This document shows, piece by piece, positions 37,989-46,880 of a stretch of 64,000 bases of DNA (positions are counted from its first letter, which is position 1; every line of letters begins with the position of its first letter). The stretch is taken from the NCBI GenBank assembly GCA_965218055.1, contig CBDCKA010000002.1:1984001-2048000 (forward strand), read 5' to 3'. A program made the position numbers and the translations under genes. Origin of the DNA: CBDBKE01 sp965218055 (GTDB lineage: Bacteria; Acidobacteriota; Terriglobia; JAJPHL01; JAPKYU01). The notes under the pieces are model-generated. The model ran no database searches. It worked only from the letters and a program-made list of their open reading frames with translations, and was not told where the DNA came from.

Positions 37989-38317
37989 TCAGCCGATCTC
38001 ATCCGGGTCCGCAAACCTGTCCGCCCGCCATGTCGAATAGTCGTCAATCGAGACTCCTTCCGTCACTCGCGCTTCCGGGAGACGTTGAAGCTCCGCCGAC
38101 CGTCTCCCGGCTCCCGCGAATCCTCCGTACCGGGCTAGAAATTCCGCGTCTCTGCGGGTCATCGCCTCATGGATTGCCTTGATCTCCTGCTTCACCGTGA
38201 GTCCTTCATCGGGTGTCCCTGGGTCCGCAGGCGCCCATGCTTCAAGCACCCGCGCCGTCCGATCCACGGTGGCATTTTCAACCGCAATCCCCGCTAAGTC
38301 TCCGGGACCGCAGACCC
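37989..38317 (-). pseudogene. C-terminal fragment of the winged-helix-type conjugative-element gene
   Basis: It matches the end of the 12962-13909 product from about ENATVDRTARVLEAW to GVSIDDYSTWRADRF. The frame is cut upstream at 38318 by the palindromic element. Its stop lies at the usual distance before the site array. Confidence 0.8.
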
Positions 38318-38443
38318 CCTTTTACCTCATAAACCGCGTCTTCTTCCTGGATCGGCCCGGAGCGGTCAAGGGCGCGGAGCGGCGGAGCGGACCCTTGACG
38401 GCGAGGACCGATCTGGAATCATGCGCGGTGAGGTAAAAGAGGA
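38318..38443. repeat. 126-bp imperfect palindrome (large hairpin or MITE)
   Basis: Arms of about 50 bp flank a loop of about 19 bp. The tips are CTTTTACCTCA and TGAGGTAAAAG; inner pairs include GATCGG/CCGATC and GTCAAGGG/CCCTTGAC. It lies exactly where the winged-helix-type gene is broken, which suggests insertion of a small mobile hairpin element. Confidence 0.6.
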
Positions 38444-38573
38444 TTTCGCAACCCGGCCCGTGCTCCGGCGCGTCAAAGCGCCCCCTGCGGTCAGATCCGG
38501 GCCGCCGATTCTACAAGCTAGGCGAAGTCTGGGTGCTGTGGAAGAATGGGGGCAGAGCAAAGGGCTACGGATC

Positions 38574-38807
38574 ATGAGCTATGTCCACATCGGGTTGTAC
38601 AAGACGCTCCGTTCCCTCGGCGCGACTGAAGACCAGGCTCAATCCGCCGTCGTGGATCTTCCCGCGCCGCAGCACTTAGCTTCCAAGGAAGACCTACTGC
38701 AAGCCATCGGCGAAGTAAAAACCGAGTTCGCCAACTTGCGCGGCGACGTGAAAGCGGAGATCGCCGGAGTGAAAACCGAGATCGCCACTCAATTCCAGGC
38801 GGTCTAG
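38574..38807 (+). CDS. DUF1640-like coiled-coil protein, probably truncated
   Basis: 77 aa. GLYKTLRSLGATEDQA, then HLASKEDLLQAIGEVK and repeated VKAEIAGVKTEIA heptads, as in small DUF1640 (CCDC90-like) proteins. The usual C-terminal membrane helix is missing, so the gene is probably cut. The stop overlaps the next GTG by one base. Confidence 0.55.
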   Translation: MSYVHIGLYKTLRSLGATEDQAQSAVVDLPAPQHLASKEDLLQAIGEVKTEFANLRGDVKAEIAGVKTEIATQFQAV

Positions 38808-39469
38808 TGACGCACGAAACGCTAAGGAAGGAGTTTGGGTTCTACCCACAGCCGCTGCAGATCAAAGCGGGATCGGTCACAGTCAGTACGCTCACGGATC
38901 TTAAGCGGACTGCTAGCGACATACTCGCTCTCGATGGCGTGGAAGACAACTGGATCTACGCTCCACCTCAACAGGTTCGTGACTCTATGAGCGGAAAAGT
39001 CCGGGAGCGTCCCTGCGCTTGCCGCGTGTTCGGGTTGCCAAGGACGCACTTAATTGAACACGCGGCGGCCACGAGCGAGGATCACCTCGATTTCCATCTC
39101 TGGGCGTTGTCGTTCTTCGTCGGCATGCGGCTGACTGCGACTGAAGCGGGTGTTCTCGACGCTACTCCGCTCAAACCCAACAAGCTTGTCGATTTCATCT
39201 TGCTTGGCTCAAGCCTCACCCGTGCGGTTGAGTTGGCCAATGACTTCTGGACGACGAACCTCGCTAAGCCATGCCGTGCACAACATTTCGAGGCGGCAGT
39301 TCACGCACTGTTCCTCGGCCAGAACCCGAAGAATCTGGAGTTCGAGAGGTTTGTGAACAAAATGCTGCCATGGCTAGCCACTGAGAAGCCAGACTTGTTC
39401 AATACGTACCAGCAATCCCAGAGAGAGCGACTCGAGAGCGTGATGCAAAGAATGGGGAATTATGTATAA
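38807..39469 (+). CDS. Hypothetical protein
   Basis: 220 aa from a GTG. Largely helical with no motif I recognise (HLDFHLWALSFFVGMRL, FWTTNLAKPCRAQHF). It is convergent with the nuclease gene at 39481, 11 bp away. Function unknown; its position beside a restriction-modification pair makes a defence-island passenger likely. Confidence 0.6.
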   Translation: MTHETLRKEFGFYPQPLQIKAGSVTVSTLTDLKRTASDILALDGVEDNWIYAPPQQVRDSMSGKVRERPCACRVFGLPRTHLIEHAAATSEDHLDFHLWALSFFVGMRLTATEAGVLDATPLKPNKLVDFILLGSSLTRAVELANDFWTTNLAKPCRAQHFEAAVHALFLGQNPKNLEFERFVNKMLPWLATEKPDLFNTYQQSQRERLESVMQRMGNYV

Positions 39470-39480
39470 TACTTTACAAG

Positions 39481-40182
39481 TCAGCCGTCTTCCCGCCCCT
39501 GATCTTGTCCGAGTTGCGATGCCACGAATGCCAACAATAAATGATGCAATTCTATTACCGTACTCGCCGCTCGCGGATGAGTGCTCCGCCAAGCCCTGAG
39601 CGCGGCGGTGAGATTTGATGGCTTCAGGTATTCGGCAGCACGCGATACACGGTTCAGATAGCGGTTGATACCGGTTGCGGCAGCCTTCGCATCGTCGGCG
39701 ATCAGATACCCAACCATGAATCCGGTCGAGTGGTTCCTACCGTACTTGCCAAGTCGGAAACGGTCGATGCCTTCCACGACATACTCTCGGCACAAATGGG
39801 AATTGCTGCCAGCGATACGCTTGCACTCGATAATAGCATGGGGGTCGTGGTCGCCGAACCTTAAGAATATCGGGATCCATAAAATCGGAACGTCGGTTCG
39901 CCCATCCGGAAAAATAACGTCCGGCCGAGAGCGCCATTCGGTTCCGGCAAGCACGACCATTCTTCTGTTCCAGGTAAACATCCCGGAGTTCAGCGCACGA
40001 CGCATGCCATCGCGCAGCCGTTCCGTAATCGGTACTTCTTGGGCTTCCACGTTTACGTCACGGAATTCCAGAGCGAGTACCCAGCCGGCCTCGATGGTCT
40101 GCAGGATTGCCGCCGCGACCTCTCGGGCAAGCTCAATGAAGGGCCGGCCGGTGGCGATTGGAACGTTAAGCGGAAGTCTCAC
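39481..40182 (-). CDS. PD-(D/E)XK-type nuclease, partner of type IIG-like methyltransferase
   Basis: 233 aa from a GTG that overlaps the methyltransferase stop (GTGA). The active-site layout is RPDVIFPDG (Asp) followed by HAIIECKRI (E-x-K), the PD-(D/E)XK signature. The tight coupling to a DNA methyltransferase points to a restriction role. Its substrate (unmethylated target or modified DNA) cannot be told from sequence. Confidence 0.72.
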   Translation of the reverse strand: MRLPLNVPIATGRPFIELAREVAAAILQTIEAGWVLALEFRDVNVEAQEVPITERLRDGMRRALNSGMFTWNRRMVVLAGTEWRSRPDVIFPDGRTDVPILWIPIFLRFGDHDPHAIIECKRIAGSNSHLCREYVVEGIDRFRLGKYGRNHSTGFMVGYLIADDAKAAATGINRYLNRVSRAAEYLKPSNLTAALRAWRSTHPRAASTVIELHHLLLAFVASQLGQDQGREDG

Positions 40183-43148
40183 TCGATGATTCCAGAGACG
40201 CTGTCCGCGATGACGGCATCCGCGTCCTCCAGCGCCGACACCTCCATCCAATTCCGGCGGGCAGCGGGTTTGACGATGACGACTTCATCGGGACCGTATA
40301 CCCGCAATGTCCGATGTCCGATTAGGGAGGCTCCAATCTGGACACCCAGACGTTCGCCAATCCGGAATAGAACGTCTCGCAGGCTCCCATCCGGCTGTAT
40401 GACCTCCGCTATTGAGGTGCCGCGGTGCTCCTCAATAACAAAACGAACGACTCGAAGTGGTGCAGATGTTGGGAAATCGAAGATCTGGCCCCGTATGCGG
40501 CGTCGCTTGGTCGCAGAGAGCCAAGCATCTATCGTCGCCAGAAATACTCTCGTATAGTCAAGAACGTACGGAACTATCTCGGCAGAAGCCGCCGATTGAC
40601 CTTTGCCGTTGCTCCATTGCCACCTTGCTCGAAATAGACCATCTCGCGCGACGATGCGGTCGACGGCGTCCAGGCCGTACAGATCGAAAACGGCTTCATC
40701 GAGTTCTCGCCAATCGTTATCTTCCGGCAGATGTCGTTGCAGTTCATGGGCGATCTGCACCAAATGTCGACCTGCTTCCGAATGTGAGGACATCTCGAGA
40801 TCGGGAATCGGCACAGATTCTACGTCCCCAAGCAACACCCTCCGCTTCCATAGTCCAAAGGTGGAACCGGTCATGAGGAAAAACCAGGATGCGAGCGACG
40901 AGTTCAGAATTGCGGCCAGAATCAAGGCAGTCTCAGATCGCTCGGTCGGCAAAGCCGCACCGAAGAAGGCGTCGGTAAACACGACGTCCCGATCGGACAC
41001 GGCGGCAATAGGCCGGGGGTCACTCTTCAAGTATTCCCGGATGAGCAGCAAGGGCGCTCGATAGAAGTCACGACTGCGCGGTCGATGGGCTCCCTCGTCG
41101 TTGTACAAGGGTAAATCCCTTGACACAAAGAATGGACGCAGAGCGTCCTTGGTCAGAAGAGGAAGACCCTTAAGGAAACTTGAATCCTGGCCTCGTGTGC
41201 CGACCTTCAGGCCTGACCTCAGTTTCGTGCCGAGTCCATTGAGACTCTCGCCTAGCGATGCATGGTTGGAGGTCAACTTGTCCAATAATGCCAGATCGCG
41301 ACGCAAACCAAAAAATGCGGCCTTGAGAAACTCCGGCCTTTTTCGCCAAACGGCCAGCTGTAGAGTTACGACATCATCGCGCGCGATCTCGAACGTGTGG
41401 GTTTGAGTGCCAGCCGGCGACCAAGGGACCTGTACGGTAGTAATTTCAGCACGGTCCGATGACCGGTGCCTCGCAAAGAGAACAACCGCAGGCGACCTGC
41501 CTCGCGAAAAGAGCCAGTCCGTTTGGTACGATAGGTTAACCAAGGTTACAGGAGATAGTTTTTCGATGAGGCTTTGTGAAGTAGCGGCGCCTGTTTTGCT
41601 GCGACTAAAAAATTGAATAGCTCTCAAAACCAAACCGAATCGAGTTTTATGGGACGCGAACCGCATGGCCTGAAGAACGAAATCTAAGCTTACCCCACGG
41701 GGCGAATGGACATCATTGGGGGTCTTACCGGAATGTCTCGCATCCCTCACCGATTTGCCTGGATAGCTCCACGGCGGGTTGCCCACGATGAGATCGAATG
41801 TCTTTGGGTTGCCCCGATCGGTTAACACGGCCCGCCCTTCAGGGGTTTCGTCTACGTTCCATGCGTCTCCGACTACAAGTGTTCTTCCGATGAGCGGCTT
41901 GAACCTGAGCGCCTCGGGCGGCTGCGGATCCGGGTCGAGTTCCAGGGCCGCCAGATAAAGGCTGAATGCCGCCACCCGCACCGCAGGTTCGCTGATATCA
42001 ACACCGTAAATCTGCCGGTACAGCGTGGAACGGATGGTTTCGCGACTCGGCTTGTCCGCGCCGGAACGGAGAGCGACCAATCTTCGCAATGCTTCGACTA
42101 GGAAAACCCCTGACCCGCAGGTCAAGTCAAGCACTGTTTCTTTTCCGGTTAATCCTTCCGTGATCTCGTCGAGAACCAAGGAAACAAGCGGCAGACGAGT
42201 GTAGAATACATCCGTTTCGGATTGCTTTCCTTGCGACGAAGTCTTGGCTCCCTTAGACGACTGCTTCGGCTTAGGATTGACGAACTGCTCGTAGATCGAG
42301 CTGATCAACTCCACCGGTATAACATCAAACTGATACGGGAAAAACGACAGTTGTCCCGATACGGGATTGATTGCCTCGAGGAAGTCCGCGATCCTGAGAA
42401 GGCATTGGTCATCGGGAAGGGGTGAGCGCTCCAATGGAAACATGTCGCCGTTGAAAGTCTCGCGAAGCCAGTCGAATAATCGTTCCGTAGCAGGACGGTG
42501 GCGCAGTATGCTAGCGAGAGTGCCATACCCGTACTCGGATCTGAGAAAATCGCTCGTGACAATACTGCGATCGATCAGATACTGAGCGAATATCGAACGG
42601 CCGATCAACCCCTGTGCGCTGGGACGGTCCAAACCCTTCTTGTTTGTGAGATCCTTCTCAAGCGCAGCGAGATCGGACAAGAGCTGTTGATCAACGCTGG
42701 TCCTGCGATTGACATCCGGGGCCTTCTGCCAAAACTCGCCCGTCTCCATGGCGAGCCTACCTGCGTAAGCGTCGAGTTCATCCAGACCCTCTTCGATACT
42801 CTCGAAGGTTTGAAGCAGGTGCGCGGCGGCATCTCCGGCCTTTTGGGGCCGGCCGAAGCCGTTGTAGATATCGATCTTGTCCGGCGAGACTACCCACAGC
42901 AGCGGTGCAAAACCCTTGTTCCAGACCGCCCGCCGCCATCCGTCGACCTCGTCATCGGATGGTGCTTCCTGTTCGTGTTTGAAATAAACGGTAAGCGCGG
43001 ACTCCCCTCGCCACAGCGCGTCAGGAATAAAATCCCGAGCACGATGCCTGTCGCACTCTTCCTCGCTCAGGCACACTCCGGGCGCAGGTTGGCCTTTCGT
43101 GAGATAGCCGGTAGCCTCGAGCACGTCATGCAAGGCGTTGGCTGTCAT
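40179..43148 (-). CDS. Type IIG-like/PglX-like N6-adenine DNA methyltransferase
   Basis: 989 aa. The SAM motif VLDLTCGSGVFLVEALRRL near residue 340, YGVDISEPAVRVAA, and catalytic FDLIVGNPPWSYPG (NPPW) identify a gamma-class N6A methyltransferase. The N-terminal 300 aa could hold a nuclease or specificity domain, but I see no clear PD-(D/E)XK there. The region after NPPW (residues about 520-800) looks like a target-recognition domain. Coupled to the downstream 233-aa nuclease. No BREX genes (pglZ, brxL) are nearby. Confidence 0.85.
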   Translation of the reverse strand: MTANALHDVLEATGYLTKGQPAPGVCLSEEECDRHRARDFIPDALWRGESALTVYFKHEQEAPSDDEVDGWRRAVWNKGFAPLLWVVSPDKIDIYNGFGRPQKAGDAAAHLLQTFESIEEGLDELDAYAGRLAMETGEFWQKAPDVNRRTSVDQQLLSDLAALEKDLTNKKGLDRPSAQGLIGRSIFAQYLIDRSIVTSDFLRSEYGYGTLASILRHRPATERLFDWLRETFNGDMFPLERSPLPDDQCLLRIADFLEAINPVSGQLSFFPYQFDVIPVELISSIYEQFVNPKPKQSSKGAKTSSQGKQSETDVFYTRLPLVSLVLDEITEGLTGKETVLDLTCGSGVFLVEALRRLVALRSGADKPSRETIRSTLYRQIYGVDISEPAVRVAAFSLYLAALELDPDPQPPEALRFKPLIGRTLVVGDAWNVDETPEGRAVLTDRGNPKTFDLIVGNPPWSYPGKSVRDARHSGKTPNDVHSPRGVSLDFVLQAMRFASHKTRFGLVLRAIQFFSRSKTGAATSQSLIEKLSPVTLVNLSYQTDWLFSRGRSPAVVLFARHRSSDRAEITTVQVPWSPAGTQTHTFEIARDDVVTLQLAVWRKRPEFLKAAFFGLRRDLALLDKLTSNHASLGESLNGLGTKLRSGLKVGTRGQDSSFLKGLPLLTKDALRPFFVSRDLPLYNDEGAHRPRSRDFYRAPLLLIREYLKSDPRPIAAVSDRDVVFTDAFFGAALPTERSETALILAAILNSSLASWFFLMTGSTFGLWKRRVLLGDVESVPIPDLEMSSHSEAGRHLVQIAHELQRHLPEDNDWRELDEAVFDLYGLDAVDRIVARDGLFRARWQWSNGKGQSAASAEIVPYVLDYTRVFLATIDAWLSATKRRRIRGQIFDFPTSAPLRVVRFVIEEHRGTSIAEVIQPDGSLRDVLFRIGERLGVQIGASLIGHRTLRVYGPDEVVIVKPAARRNWMEVSALEDADAVIADSVSGIIE

Positions 43149-43499
43149 CTACGCGGTCCTGCCTTCCCGGGCGCCGGAGTTGGAGGAAGGCGACAAGCCG
43201 TCTTTCTTCTGTAACAGGACGTTGTAGATCTGGTCTCTCTTGAAAGAAGAGCCAACATATATTAACCGGAATTTCCTTTTTGGCCTTCCGGCGATTGAAA
43301 ATATACACCCATCTGCGTCCCACCGAGTACAATGTCTTCTCCGAGAGGACCATCGGCTCCGAGCGTCCCTTTCGGGGTCCCCTAAAGAGCCTGTGTGGAA
43401 ACTCGGTTTAGCTGGCTGGAAATCAAAAGGGATCATGATCCGCTCCAGAATTCTGGTGTTCCGATCTTCGCCGAGTCGCCGGTCCGGGAGTCTGCTGAA
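43149..43499. other. Intergenic region with IS remnant sequence
   Basis: The methyltransferase promoter should lie at its left edge. The stretch 43251-43330 (aaccggaatt...ctttttggcc) is repeated at 62822-62880, marking a shared IS end. No gene. Confidence 0.45.
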
Positions 43500-43602
43500 C
43501 TAGCCTTCCTGATCTAGCTTCGGTTTGTTGCGCCACAGGCGGGTGAGGTTGAAGGCCGTTGCGGCTAGCGCGAACTCCACCGCGACCTTCGATCGTGCCC
43601 CT
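43500..43602 (-). pseudogene. C-terminal fragment of a transposase
   Basis: The frame ends VAVEFALAATAFNLTRLWRN, typical of the C-terminus of IS1182/IS5-like DDE transposases. Only about 34 codons remain and they are fused to the fragment at 43603. Confidence 0.55.
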
Positions 43603-43765
43603 GTCGCCGTTGCCGATTCAGCTTTTTCAGCTCGGCGCTTCGTTTGAGTGCGGCTTGCAGCCCCCCAAATTCATTGAGCCCGCTCGGATCGCCTTGAAGG
43701 ATGGCTAGCTTGATCCTGGCGATTTCCCGGGCCGCCGAGGGGTCTTCTGCGGAAGCTTCCCCCCG
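43603..43765 (-). pseudogene. C-terminal fragment of the winged-helix-type conjugative-element gene
   Basis: AREIARIKLAILQ and NEFGGLQAALKRSAELKKLN match the C-terminal part of the copy at 1-819 more closely than the 12962 copy. It is flanked by a transposase fragment and by the 3' end of the Mrr_N-like gene. Confidence 0.7.
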
Positions 43766-44298
43766 GCGGATCCATTCGTCGCGGAACGGCGGCCCGAATC
43801 CGTAATGCGCCACGTCGGACCGACGCCCGGCTCCAGCCAGCCCTCTGCGACCATGGGCTTGCGGGCTCGCCGGATCATCACTTGCCAGCGGGCTTGCCCG
43901 CGGGCTAAGGGCTCATCATCTCCAGGCTGTACGGTGTCCTGAAGGAGTTTCCGGACGACGGGTTCCAGTGCCGTGCGGCGTGCCGCCCCCCCGGTCTCGA
44001 CGAGTGCCCTCAAGATTGACTGGTAGTAGGCCCACAGCGGTGTGGATTTTCCGCGAACCTCTCCGTTGTCGGCCTTGCCCGTTCGCAACTCTTTCCACTC
44101 GCGGCCCAGTTCCCGGATTCGCCCCCGAAACTCTTGTATTTGCCTGCCCTTGGCTGCCAACGCCTCAGCACCTGTGTAGTCACCCTTGGCCATCAGATCC
44201 CCGGCTGTCTTGTTTAGTTCTCTCAGCGCGTCCCTGACGGCAATCTCAGTGGTTCTCAGGGCCTGCCTCACTGCTCGCGCACGGGGAATCGCCTTCAT
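43705..44298 (-). CDS. Mrr_N-like winged-helix protein, 3' end chimeric
   Basis: 197 aa. Residues about 85-175 (PLWAYYQSILRALVETGG, ARWQVMIRRARKPMV, WRITDSGRR) fit the winged-helix domain found at the N-terminus of Mrr-type restriction proteins. The last 25 or so codons read out of frame through the 43603-43765 fragment, so the native C-terminus has been replaced. Its start overlaps the HNH gene stop by 4 bp (ATGA), so the two work together. Confidence 0.65.
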   Translation of the reverse strand: MKAIPRARAVRQALRTTEIAVRDALRELNKTAGDLMAKGDYTGAEALAAKGRQIQEFRGRIRELGREWKELRTGKADNGEVRGKSTPLWAYYQSILRALVETGGAARRTALEPVVRKLLQDTVQPGDDEPLARGQARWQVMIRRARKPMVAEGWLEPGVGPTWRITDSGRRSATNGSAGGKLPQKTPRRPGKSPGSS

Positions 44299-45935
44299 CG
44301 TGCTTCACCTCCCACACCCTTACCCTGAATCATCTGCTGCAGGTCCAACGGCTTGGCGAGTATCTGTATGCCGGATGGCGCTTGTCCGGTCCCGAACACC
44401 TTCTCCCAGTAGTCTAGGTTCTGCTTAGGGCCGAAGACGGTCGTACTCAGATTCCGATTGAACCAGCACGGCAGTCCGGCCAGGCTTTTGAGAAAATTCC
44501 GCATGCGGTCCCACAGTTCGTCGGACAGCCGTGTCTGCAGTAAGCGATCTTCATGGACGAGCTTGCCTGTGAAGGCAAAGTAGTTTGTGACGACCAAGCG
44601 AAGCCAACGCAGGACGTTCGCAAGCACTTCTTCGCGGGCGATGCGCCACGCCCGCAGGTGCCCTTCGGGTATCGTGTCCCCTCCCTGGATGCGGTTCTCG
44701 ATGCGCCGCCCGCCGATTTCCGGATCCCACTGATTAATGAAGAAGATGTCGGCGAACATCGACATGATCTGGATCAACTGTTTGCGCTCCAGCTGCCTGG
44801 GATTGTTGCCCTGCTCGAAGCCCTGATCGATAGGCGTGTCGAGTGCTTTCTTGTGGAGAAAGATCTTGAAGAATGACCGCTCGATCGAATTGTAGGCCAA
44901 GGGCCGATCGGCGCTCTTTCCTGCCCACTCTACGAATTCCAGAAGCTTGTTGTCTGCTTCATTCGTCATCGCGTTTCGCTGGGCGTCGATGATGTAACGT
45001 TCCATCTCCCTCCGCTCACCCCGAAAGAACTTCACCAGGTCCTGTTCTGAAAACGAGTAATCGTTCTCGGCAAGGCCACGCATCTTCCGATATTGATTGA
45101 CACGCTCCAGATATAGCGTGCTTCCCAAGTGCCGCATGACGGCGGGGTCGAATGCGACCTGGCGGAGCTTGCCGCCCGCGTTCGTGTTGGCTTGTAGCAG
45201 GACATTCGTGTCAGGGTTGAGAAATACGCGGACAGGAAACTGGCGCACGCCCAGCAGGATCTGCGCGGCGGCCTTGTGTTGGCCGTCAAAAATCCGCAAC
45301 CTGCCGGCGCCGTCGGCTTCGGGAGTCCACCAGCCCAACGCCACATGGAGCTGGGGCCGCTTGTCGAGAAATTCCTCAATGAGGCCACGTATATTCGCGC
45401 CGATGCTCCTGGGGTTGATCCGGTTGTCATGATGTAGATACTCCAGGGGGAACTCGGCGACGAAAGTATCCATGCCGCTGAGCTTGTCGTGCAGAACGGG
45501 GACCCGGTAGATCGTGTTGTCGCCGGTGTGGGGCAGGCTGAATTCGACGTTGCCATTTCGCACTTGAAGCCGTAGCTCAGCGGTCGCGCCCCGATGGCGC
45601 TTGAGAACGTCCCCGAGGTTCGCTCCACGCTTCCCGGACTGCTGCGCTTCTTCCTGCAGGCGATCGAACTCAACCAGGCGGCGAGCTACTTGGAGGTTCG
45701 ACGCACCTTTACTTCGGTTGCATCCCGCGTGCGTCAGCGCAAAGTTGTTCTCTGCATCAAGCCCATCTTCGAGGAGGGGGTCGATGTGGTCGACATCGAG
45801 TTGGCCCTGGTGGAGAACCAAGTCGATCGGTTGGTCGCAGATGAAACAGTGGCCGTTCTGGCATTGGTGGAGCCGCCGTTCCAGTTGTTCTCGTTGTTCG
45901 CTGTTCAGTCCGGTAAGGTAGCGAGATTGACCCAT
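44295..45935 (-). CDS. HNH endonuclease fused to a DGQHR/DndB-like domain
   Basis: 546 aa. An N-terminal HNH nuclease (CFICDQPIDL, LDVDHIDPLLEDG, NFALTHAGCNRSKG, residues 30-80) is followed by a large domain with the signature RIFDGQHKAAAQILLG near residue 215 and LQANTNAGGKLRQVAFD. DGQHR proteins include DndB, a regulator of phosphorothioate DNA modification. No dnd genes are in the window. Fusion of a nuclease to this sensor-like domain suggests a stand-alone defence protein. Partnered with the Mrr_N-like gene. Confidence 0.75.
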   Translation of the reverse strand: MGQSRYLTGLNSEQREQLERRLHQCQNGHCFICDQPIDLVLHQGQLDVDHIDPLLEDGLDAENNFALTHAGCNRSKGASNLQVARRLVEFDRLQEEAQQSGKRGANLGDVLKRHRGATAELRLQVRNGNVEFSLPHTGDNTIYRVPVLHDKLSGMDTFVAEFPLEYLHHDNRINPRSIGANIRGLIEEFLDKRPQLHVALGWWTPEADGAGRLRIFDGQHKAAAQILLGVRQFPVRVFLNPDTNVLLQANTNAGGKLRQVAFDPAVMRHLGSTLYLERVNQYRKMRGLAENDYSFSEQDLVKFFRGERREMERYIIDAQRNAMTNEADNKLLEFVEWAGKSADRPLAYNSIERSFFKIFLHKKALDTPIDQGFEQGNNPRQLERKQLIQIMSMFADIFFINQWDPEIGGRRIENRIQGGDTIPEGHLRAWRIAREEVLANVLRWLRLVVTNYFAFTGKLVHEDRLLQTRLSDELWDRMRNFLKSLAGLPCWFNRNLSTTVFGPKQNLDYWEKVFGTGQAPSGIQILAKPLDLQQMIQGKGVGGEAR

Positions 45936-46229
45936 ATACGTACCTCGAATCCTCAGGCAACTCGATCTCTTCCGAAAAAGAAGATCGCTACACGTCTAGA
46001 GTGTAGCATTGCATGTCCAATCAGGCCGGGGTGCTGCGCGCCTGATAGAAGCGCCATGAGGTGGCGCACGAAACCCTTTTCATAGCGGTCGGCGCGGCGC
46101 TGCTGCGCAGGCGTGGGGATTTTGTTTTCATCACACCGCGCAGTTTCGTGTCGGGTCCGTACTTCCGCGGTCAATCGGGTGCCCGGGTGAGCACGAGCGA
46201 TCAGGACCTCACCTTACAGATCGATGTTC
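45936..46229. other. Upstream region of the HNH gene
   Basis: 294 bp that should hold the HNH promoter on the minus strand. Short frames here show no family-like features. Confidence 0.35.
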
Positions 46230-46360
46230 AGTACTGTCAATTTAAGCAGAATCCGTCCGTTTTGTGGACGGATTCTGCTTAAGCTGAGACCGGGAATCAA
46301 TGACTTGGAGGTGGTAGAAGGAGACGAAAATGCGACCAAATAGCTTAACTTGACAATACC
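46230..46360 (+). repeat. 131-bp MITE, copy 2
   Basis: Same length as copy 1 and alignable end to end with its reverse complement. The internal perfect hairpin is AGCAGAATCCGTCC with GGACGGATTCTGCT around TTTTGT. The matching coding frame (PFCGRILL, INDLEV, ENATK) is kept but has one stop. It interrupts the winged-helix-type gene just before YGGFAAAG. Confidence 0.75.
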
Positions 46361-46503
46361 GTATGGGGGATTCGCGGCAGCCGGAAGACGGTCGGCGGAG
46401 CTTCAACGTCTCCCGGAAGCGCGAGTGACGGAAGGGGTCTCGATTGACGACTACTCGACGTGGCGGGCCAGCCGGTTTGCGGTCCTGGAGGAAACCGGAT
46501 GAA
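46361..46503 (+). pseudogene. C-terminal fragment of the winged-helix-type conjugative-element gene
   Basis: YGGFAAAGRRSAELQRLPEA to SIDDYSTWRASRFAVLEETG, nearly identical to the end of the 12962-13909 product. Upstream coding sequence was removed at the MITE insertion. Confidence 0.85.
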
Positions 46504-46551
46504 AGCAGCCCGAAGGCCGGAACGGGGAGAGCTAATTGAAGGGTTTTTTCA

Positions 46552-46625
46552 TGCCGCAACGCCCGATCCAGGATGCCGCAGTCACAGAGGGAGGGTACGG
46601 CAAGATTCAGCCAAGAGATGCGGCA
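46552..46625. promoter_or_regulatory. Copy-C site array (TGCCGCA / TGCGGCA)
   Basis: TGCCGCA at 46552-46558 and 46574-46580, TACGGCA at 46596-46602, TGCGGCA at 46619-46625: spacing 22-23 bp, two direct then two inverted. The cleanest of the four arrays. Confidence 0.65.
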
Positions 46626-46710
46626 AAACCACATTCTCCCATCTACCTCATTCCGTTGTTGTTATCCCTTACACATCGGACTCACCCGCGCCGATGCAGC
46701 AAAATCGGGG

Positions 46711-46813
46711 AGGACGATAGCGATCCCCCCCGAAAACCGGGGGTCATGTGGCCCCAGCAGCGGTGCGTTGCGGCACACCGTTCCTGCCCCCCCATTAGGG
46801 TCGCTATCGTCCT
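46711..46813. repeat. Long inverted repeat upstream of virD4, copy C
   Basis: AGGACGATAGCGATCCC (46711-46727) and GGGTCGCTATCGTCCT (46798-46813) pair with one extra base. The sequence between has CGGTG and CACACCG that can form an inner stem. It is followed by a GCCCCC-AAC-GGGGGC hairpin in the virD4 leader. Confidence 0.7.
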
Positions 46814-46880
46814 CATTTATCCCTGCGGGAAGGCTCGAAGCAGCCCCCAACGGGGGCGCTGACGGAAGGGAGACGGAGCT

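Noticed and set aside
40179..43148. BREX PglX
   Set aside because: Methyltransferase size and motifs would fit, but no pglZ, brxC, brxL or other BREX gene lies nearby and a coupled PD-(D/E)XK gene is present instead.
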